Shown: positions 59,171 to 64,000 of the stretch, in pieces | How the letters are laid out: each line of letters opens with the position of its first letter | Position numbering within the stretch: position 1 is the first letter of the stretch | Assembly: GCF_003336425.1 (NCBI RefSeq) | Contig: NZ_QEIO01000003.1 | Coordinates: 1-64,000, forward strand | Direction: 5' to 3' | Origin: Marinitenerispora sediminis | GTDB taxonomy: Bacteria; Actinomycetota; Actinomycetes; Streptosporangiales; Streptosporangiaceae | Length of the DNA: 64,000 bases | The notes under the pieces: model-generated | The model's input: only the letters and a program-made list of their open reading frames with translations | Told to the model about the DNA's origin: nothing | The model's database searches: none | Program-made: the position numbers and the translations under genes

Positions 59171-59181
59171 GAGGACGCGCT

Positions 59182-60624
59182 GTGGCAGACCAGATCTTCG
59201 AGTACGCACCGGCGCCGGAGTCGCGCTCGGTCGTCTCGATCGACCCCTCCTACGAGCTGTTCATCGACGGCGCCTTCACCCCCGCATCCGGCGACGAGCG
59301 GATCACCACGCTGAACCCGGCCGACGAGGAGCCGCTGGCCGAGGTCGCGGTCGCGACCTCAGCCGACGTGGACCGCGCCGTGGCGGCGGCCCGCCGCGCC
59401 TTCGACGAGGTGTGGGGCCCGATGCCCGGCGCCGAGCGGGGCAAGTACCTGTTCCGGATCGCCCGTATCATCCAGGAGCGCTCGCGCGAACTCGCCGTCC
59501 TGGAGTCGCTGGACAACGGCAAGCCGATCAAGGAGACCCGCGACGTCGACCTGCCGCTGGCGGCGGCGCACTTCTTCTACTACGCGGGCTGGGCGGACAA
59601 GCTCCCGCACGCCGGGCTCGGGCCCGACCCGCGTCCGCTGGGCGTCGCGGCGCAGGTCATCCCGTGGAACTTCCCGCTGCTGATGCTGGCGTGGAAGATC
59701 GCGCCGGCGCTGGCCACCGGTAACACGGTGGTGCTCAAGCCGGCCGAGACCACACCGCTGACCGCGCTGGCCTTCGCCCGGATCTGCCAGGAGGCCGAGC
59801 TCCCGCCCGGTGTCGTCAACATCCTCACCGGGGCCGGTGCGACCGGCCGCGCGCTCGTCGCGCACCCCGGTACGGACAAGGTCGCCTTCACCGGCTCCAC
59901 CGAGGTGGGCCGCGAGATCGCGCGCGCCGTGGCGGGGACCGGCCGGCGGCTCACCCTGGAGCTGGGCGGCAAGGGCGCGAACATCGTCTTCGACGACGCG
60001 GCGATCGACCAGGCGGTCGAGGGCATCGTCACCGGCATCTTCTTCAACCAGGGGCACGTGTGCTGCGCCGGGTCGCGGCTGCTGGTGCAGGAGTCGATCG
60101 CCGACGAGCTGCTGGAGCGGCTGAAGGCCCGCGTCGAGCGGCTGCGGCTGGGCGACCCGCTGGACAAGAACACCGACATCGGTGCGATCAACTCCGCCGC
60201 CCAGCTGGCCCGCATCCGCGACCTCGCCCGGGCCGGCGCGGAGGAGCAGGCCGTGGGCTGGTCGCCCGCCTGCGAGCTGCCGGAGCGGGGGTACTGGTTC
60301 CCGCCGACCGTCTTTACCGGGGTGTCGCAGGCGCACCGCATCGCCCGCGAGGAGATCTTCGGACCGGTGCTGTCGGTGCTGACGTTCCGCACGCCGGACG
60401 AGGCGATCGCCAAGGCCAACAACACGCCGTACGGCCTGTCGGCGGGCGTGTGGACCGAGAAGGGCTCGCGGATGCTGTGGGCGGCGAACCGGCTGCGTGC
60501 CGGGGTCATCTGGTCCAACACCTTCAACAAGTTCGACCCCGCCAGCCCGTTCGGGGGGTACAAGGAATCCGGCTACGGCCGCGAGGGCGGCCGGCACGGA
60601 CTGGAGGCGTACGTCAATGCCTAG
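59182..60624 (+). CDS. Aldehyde dehydrogenase (catalytically complete)
   Basis: A 480-residue aldehyde dehydrogenase from GTG 59182 with AGGAGG before it. All catalytic parts are present: VIPWNFPLLMLAWKIAPAL (Asn), VAFTGSTEVGREIARAV, LELGGKGANIVFDDA (Glu), FFNQGHVCCAGSRLLVQES (Cys) and EEIFGPVLSVLTF. It should oxidise acetaldehyde, or another product of the aldolase, to the acid. It starts 11 bases after the deoC stop. Its last 8 bases overlap a second, incomplete family member. Confidence 0.9.
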   Translation: MADQIFEYAPAPESRSVVSIDPSYELFIDGAFTPASGDERITTLNPADEEPLAEVAVATSADVDRAVAAARRAFDEVWGPMPGAERGKYLFRIARIIQERSRELAVLESLDNGKPIKETRDVDLPLAAAHFFYYAGWADKLPHAGLGPDPRPLGVAAQVIPWNFPLLMLAWKIAPALATGNTVVLKPAETTPLTALAFARICQEAELPPGVVNILTGAGATGRALVAHPGTDKVAFTGSTEVGREIARAVAGTGRRLTLELGGKGANIVFDDAAIDQAVEGIVTGIFFNQGHVCCAGSRLLVQESIADELLERLKARVERLRLGDPLDKNTDIGAINSAAQLARIRDLARAGAEEQAVGWSPACELPERGYWFPPTVFTGVSQAHRIAREEIFGPVLSVLTFRTPDEAIAKANNTPYGLSAGVWTEKGSRMLWAANRLRAGVIWSNTFNKFDPASPFGGYKESGYGREGGRHGLEAYVNA

Positions 60625-61516
60625 GCTGCGGAAGACCACCGAGCGCGCCCCGGCCGCGCCGGGCCGCCTCGCGGTGCGCAAGACCTACAAGCTCTACGTC
60701 AACGGCGCGTTCCCGCGTTCGGAATCGGGCAGGAGCTACCCCGTGACCTCAGCAGACGGCCGGCATCTGGCCAACGCCGCCCTGGCCTCGCGCAAGGACG
60801 CCCGCGACGCCGTGGTGGCCGCCCGCAAGGCGTTCGGCGGCTGGTCCGGGCGGACCGCCTACAACCGCGGCCAGATCCTGTACCGGGTCGCCGAGATGCT
60901 GGAGGGGCGCGCGGCGCAGTTCGCGGACGAGCTGCTGGCCGCCGAGGGCGGCACCCGCGCGAAGGCCGAGGAGCTGGTGGCCGCCGCGATCGACCGCTGG
61001 GTCTACTACGCGGGCTGGACCGACAAGATCGTCCAGGTGGTGGGCAACGCGAACCCGGTCTCCGGCCCGTACTTCAACCAGTCCACCCCGGAGCCGACCG
61101 GCGTGGTGGCGGTGTTCGCGCCGCAGGACGCGCCGCTGCTCGGCCTGGTCTCCGTCATCGCCCCGGTGATCGCCGCGGGCAGCACCGCCGTCGTGGTGAC
61201 GAGCGAGCGGGCCCCGCTCCCGGCCGTCACCCTCGCCGAGGTGCTCGCCACCTCCGACCTGCCTGGCGGAGTGGTCAACATCCTCACCGGCCGGGTCCCG
61301 GAGCTGGCCCCCCACCTCGCGGCGCACGCCGACGTCAACGCCCTCGACCTGACCGGGACCGGTGACCTGGCGCGGGAACTGGAGGAGACGGCGGCGGCCA
61401 CCCTCAAGCGCGTGCTCCGCCCGCGTGAGGACGAGGACTGGACCGCGGACCCGGGGCTGAGCCGCATCACCCCGTTCCTGGAGACCAAGACGGTGTGGCA
61501 CCCGGTCGGAGTCTGA
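60617..61516 (+). CDS. Aldehyde dehydrogenase-like protein without catalytic residues
   Basis: A 299-residue protein equal to the first about 60 percent of an aldehyde dehydrogenase. The opening TYKLYVNGAFPRSESGRSYP and the NAD-fold strands (TGVVAVFAPQDAPLLGLVSV, IAAGSTAVVVTSERAPLPAV, DLPGGVVNILTGRVPELAP) are kept. The active-site Asn motif reads FAPQDAP instead of PWNFP, there is no ELGG Glu and no nucleophilic Cys domain, and it ends in TPFLETKTVWHPVGV. The clean end and the 8-base overlap with the active enzyme argue that this is a stable form, possibly a structural or regulatory partner, rather than a broken gene. A strong terminator follows. Confidence 0.85.
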   Translation: MPRLRKTTERAPAAPGRLAVRKTYKLYVNGAFPRSESGRSYPVTSADGRHLANAALASRKDARDAVVAARKAFGGWSGRTAYNRGQILYRVAEMLEGRAAQFADELLAAEGGTRAKAEELVAAAIDRWVYYAGWTDKIVQVVGNANPVSGPYFNQSTPEPTGVVAVFAPQDAPLLGLVSVIAPVIAAGSTAVVVTSERAPLPAVTLAEVLATSDLPGGVVNILTGRVPELAPHLAAHADVNALDLTGTGDLARELEETAAATLKRVLRPREDEDWTADPGLSRITPFLETKTVWHPVGV

Positions 61517-61937
61517 TCCGGGCCACCGGGCCGGGTGCGGGCGGACGGCGGGCCGCCCGCACCCGGCTGTCGGCGGAGGCGGCGCGGCTCGCACACCGGT
61601 ATGTCCATCGCTTCTGGCGGCATTCCAAGAAGGATCACGGAACGTGCTGGCGGCTGGCGCCGCTGGCGTGCAGCTCCTTCGATCGCGAGCCGGGGGTGAG
61701 GAAGCGACGGCGCCCGCTTGCAGGTGCGCGCGCACATGCCCCTGGCATTGCTCCAGAGACCGCTGACCGTGGAATTGGATCGCGTTGGCGCAGGTCCTGA
61801 TGAGCGGCGTCCGCGGACCAACCTCTGAGCGATCGTCGAAGAACGATGCTCGTAGAGGCGGCCTCTGGACTGCTGGAGGACGAACGTGGACAGGTAAGAT
61901 CCCACGTTAAAACGAAGTGGGGTGTCCAAAAGTGGAG
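61517..61937. other. Intergenic region with operon terminator
   Basis: About 420 bases. The hairpin at 61531-61566 ends the sugar operon. The remainder is less GC-rich, has no credible gene and must hold the promoter of the HAD-like gene (ACGTTAAAACGAAG just before 61917 is unusually A-rich). Confidence 0.5.
61531..61566 (+). terminator. Terminator of the sugar operon
   Basis: CCGGGTGCGGGCGG (61531-61544) pairs perfectly with CCGCCCGCACCCGG (61553-61566) around 8 bases, 14 bases beyond the last stop codon. Confidence 0.8.
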
Positions 61938-63170
61938 ATGCGGACCCGTGAGGAATTCCTGAGCCGGTTTCCGAAGGTCCCAGTGGATGCAGCTTTCTCC
62001 GGCCCTCGAGACCTGGCAGGCGTTTACGGACTGAATCCTTCTGGGGTGGGTGCCGTACGTGACGCCTATGGAGTCGGTCGCCACCGTTTGGGGCCGTTCT
62101 ATACGTGGATCACCGCAAGTATGCTGAAGGACTTTCGTGCTCAAGTCCAGAGTGAACCGAATCGAAAATTCGCATTCGTTGCGCGAGACGGCCATGTTTT
62201 GGCGGCCGCTGTCCGCGGCCTCGACCCGGATTTCTTCCAGCGTTACTGCGTCGAGGTTGTGCTATCTCGCCGCATAGCTGAGCAGGCTATGGTGAGTTGG
62301 GAGCGTCGGACGCAGAAGCCTTTTCCTATTGGAAGCTCTCTCCGGACACATTATGTCAAAGACATGACATTGGAATATTTGACGTCGTATCTGCGGCGAA
62401 CGGGTTTGCCGGTCGGGGAGCCGCGCAGTGCGATCACCCTGGTCGATAACGGTTTTCGGGGTACTACGCAGGAAGTGCTCACTCGCTTGTACCCTCAGAC
62501 CGATTTCCGTGGCGCATATGCTTTTTACGGTGCAAGTCCCCAGGATAAGAATGTAGACCGGAAGAAAGGGTACGTCCTTCACCTGGGGGTTGAGCATTGG
62601 AGGGGCGGCCCTGTTGAATTCTTGCCGGATCGTGAGGATCTCACCTTTCTTTGCAATTCTGCGCTATGGATTCTCGAAGACCTTTGCCCAGGGCCGAAGA
62701 ATACGGCAATGAGGATTACTGAGGAGGGGCCGGATCAGTCGGAAGAGGAAGTGTGGGAATGGTGGAACCAGCCGGTCCGGATTGCGCCGCAATACCGAGA
62801 CTCGTTGGTTCGGGAGGCTATGCTGAGCGCGGTCCTGTTGGGAGTCGCACATTATGCGCGCGGGGTGGATTCGGACGCGCCGAAGGTGCGGGCCGGATTC
62901 GATGACTTCACTCGGCAGATCCGTTACTGGATCACCAAGGATCGTCGGGTCGACCCCTGGCTGGCAACGTTCTTCAACAGTTTCACAGGTCGTCGCCGTT
63001 GTCCGCCGGAGCCACTGGCACTAGACGGGGTTTCGCTCCGGAAGGTCCTCGGCCCGCGCGTGGCGGGAAGGGGCAATCTCCAGGAGACGGGCCGACCGCC
63101 GCTGCCGCGCATCGAATCCGAATGGCGATGGCCGCAGCATAGAGGCGCCGTCCGATCCACCAGAAAGTGA
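61938..63170 (+). CDS. HAD-like protein of unknown function, atypical codon usage
   Basis: A protein of about 410 residues. KFAFVARDGHVLAAAVRGL followed by VEVVLSRRIAEQAMVSWER and later ITLVDNGFRGTTQEVLTRLY form a pattern seen in HAD-like domains of surface-polysaccharide proteins (ARDG with Asp, a strand-SRR, DxGxxGT). No transmembrane segment. Third positions are clearly richer in A/T than in every neighbouring operon, suggesting recent acquisition. Starts at GTG 61917, GTG 61932 or ATG 61938 are possible; ATG 61938 has AGTGGAG before it. It stands alone. Function unknown. Confidence 0.65.
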   Translation: MRTREEFLSRFPKVPVDAAFSGPRDLAGVYGLNPSGVGAVRDAYGVGRHRLGPFYTWITASMLKDFRAQVQSEPNRKFAFVARDGHVLAAAVRGLDPDFFQRYCVEVVLSRRIAEQAMVSWERRTQKPFPIGSSLRTHYVKDMTLEYLTSYLRRTGLPVGEPRSAITLVDNGFRGTTQEVLTRLYPQTDFRGAYAFYGASPQDKNVDRKKGYVLHLGVEHWRGGPVEFLPDREDLTFLCNSALWILEDLCPGPKNTAMRITEEGPDQSEEEVWEWWNQPVRIAPQYRDSLVREAMLSAVLLGVAHYARGVDSDAPKVRAGFDDFTRQIRYWITKDRRVDPWLATFFNSFTGRRRCPPEPLALDGVSLRKVLGPRVAGRGNLQETGRPPLPRIESEWRWPQHRGAVRSTRK

Positions 63171-63602
63171 CGGGGCATCGGCGGCTCCCGGCATGCGTGG
63201 CCGCCGGCCGGCCGTGCCACCCCGGTCAGGTCTCGTCCAGTGTTCGCCCGGTCGGCCTCCGTCAGACCATTAACCCAATGGAGGTCCGGCCAGAGGGAAG
63301 GGCGTGGGCTGACCCAGCATCCAGGAGACCGGCCCGGTACCCCGAGCGGAACGGCGGTCCCGAGAACGAGTTCGGGCCTCGGGATGTTCCAACATGCAGG
63401 CGGAGCCGGCCGGTGAGGGAGACACGGGGATCCTTCCGGTGGGCGGACGTCGGGCGTGCAGTCGGACGTCCGCCCCTTGGTGGGTTCCTCCGGAGCAGTG
63501 GACTCGCCGGTGCGTCGCGCGTCTACCCCGGCGAGTGTCGGCCGATCGGCACCCCGGGCCGCTTCCCGGATCCGGCGCCCGTGGCCGGGTCGCCCGGCCG
63601 CC
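63171..63602. other. Intergenic, no gene seen
   Basis: About 430 bases after the HAD-like gene. Frames on both strands are Arg/Pro/Gly-rich and have no ribosome binding site. It continues into the leftward TetR remnant. Confidence 0.4.
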
Positions 63603-63890
63603 GGGGGCTGCGGCCGCAGGCCGTTCAGGGCCGCCTCGACCACGGCGTCGGCGAACTCGGCGGCGAGCGGGCCTTCCCGGTACAGCCAGCGATTCCGCAG
63701 TGGCCCCCAGATCAGTTCCACGGCGAGGTCGATGTCGGCGTCGGGGCCAGCTGCCCGGCGGCCTGAGCCGCGCGCAGCCGTCGGAGCTTGAGGTCCTTCA
63801 CCGGCCGGTCCAGGCGTCGGTGTAGTCGGCGGCGAGGGTCGGGTCGATCAGCATCTCGACGGCGAGCGCGCGCATCGGCTCGCTGATGAG
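63603..63890 (-). pseudogene. C-terminal remnant of a TetR family regulator gene
   Basis: Read leftward, three frames give consecutive pieces of a TetR C-terminal domain: SEPMRALAVEMLIDPTLAAD with YTDAWTGR, then VKDLKLRRLRAAQAAGQL, then DIDLAVELIWGPLRNRWLYR with FADAVVEAALNGLRP. Single-base shifts lie near 63800 and 63755. The N-terminal helix-turn-helix is absent; where it should lie there are operator-like repeats and a rightward promoter region. The protein cannot bind DNA. Confidence 0.7.
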
Positions 63891-63899
63891 GTCAAGACG

Positions 63900-64000
63900 A
63901 GACGGACCGTCTTGCAACTTGGCGCGGGAGGCCGTACAGTTGCCGACATTGCCGAGACGAGCCGTCTCGTTTCAGTCGAGAGTTGATCGGGAGGCACATT
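63900..64000 (+). promoter_or_regulatory. Twin TetR-type operators and ribosome binding site of a gene beyond the window
   Basis: AGACGGACCGTCT (63900-63912) and CGAGACGAGCCGTCTCG (63953-63969) are perfect inverted repeats with the same half site AGACG, about 53 bases apart. GGGAGG at 63989-63994 then stands where a ribosome binding site would be for a rightward gene starting just beyond base 64000. The half site AGACGG is common for TetR-regulated promoters. Confidence 0.6.

Overview
The window is very GC-rich DNA from an actinomycete. The evidence is the strong G/C third-position bias, GTG starts and probable leaderless starts, XRE/DUF5753 plus DUF397 pairs, HxlR, GntR and LysR regulators beside oxidoreductases, a DevR/DevS (DosRS) pair, a LytR-CpsA-Psr protein and a tRNA-Arg used as an integration site. 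A Streptosporangiales or Streptomyces-like host fits; I cannot place it further from sequence alone. No rRNA, CRISPR array, intact transposon or complete prophage is visible.

1-4.7 kb is the right-hand part of a decayed integrative element. It holds a 40-residue peptide gene directly before an asparagine-synthetase-like enzyme (a RiPP-type pair), a GNAT acetyltransferase, a secreted crystallin-like protein between two copies of the same C-terminal gene end, a truncated peptidoglycan-binding gene and the C-terminal stub of a tyrosine integrase, which lies against tRNA-Arg(ACG). 4.7-5.6 kb is almost empty.

5.6-24 kb is a patchwork of small regulator/enzyme modules: SDR/HxlR, LysR/PhzF, transaminase/aldehyde dehydrogenase, imine-reductase-like/HxlR, MerR, XRE/DUF397, a RiPP-type methyltransferase, a nitroreductase-hemerythrin fusion, and GntR/CynX-type transporter. 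An IS110 remnant closes it. 24.6-27.7 kb holds a small protein overlapping a multi-pass M48 protease.

27.7-35.6 kb is the most interesting part. A GntR/FCD regulator, two Asp/Glu-racemase-like proteins and a DUF3830 protein form one leftward operon; a D-2-hydroxyacid dehydrogenase and an amidase form a rightward one. The perfect palindrome GATTGTTGACAATC overlaps the promoters of both and occurs a third time about 20 kb away, between the transaminase and aldehyde dehydrogenase genes. I infer one regulon for degrading an amide-containing, racemisable or isomerisable acid; the substrate is unknown.

35.7-50.8 kb carries paired DJ-1-type proteins, a DevR-PPOX unit with a convergent DevS-like kinase, two secreted low-complexity proteins, an ACT-domain membrane protein, TenA, an LCP protein and a secreted GH16 glucanase with a ricin-type lectin domain. 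DevR-type boxes lie before devR and in the YeaQ/GH16 intergenic region.

51-61.5 kb is a compact operon: ribose-type ABC transporter, zinc dehydrogenase, FGGY kinase, SorC regulator, DeoC aldolase, an aldehyde dehydrogenase and a second one without catalytic residues. It predicts import, oxidation or phosphorylation, aldol cleavage and acetaldehyde oxidation of a deoxy sugar or alditol. The end holds an atypical, more A/T-rich HAD-like gene, a broken TetR gene and paired TetR-type operators for a gene just beyond the window.
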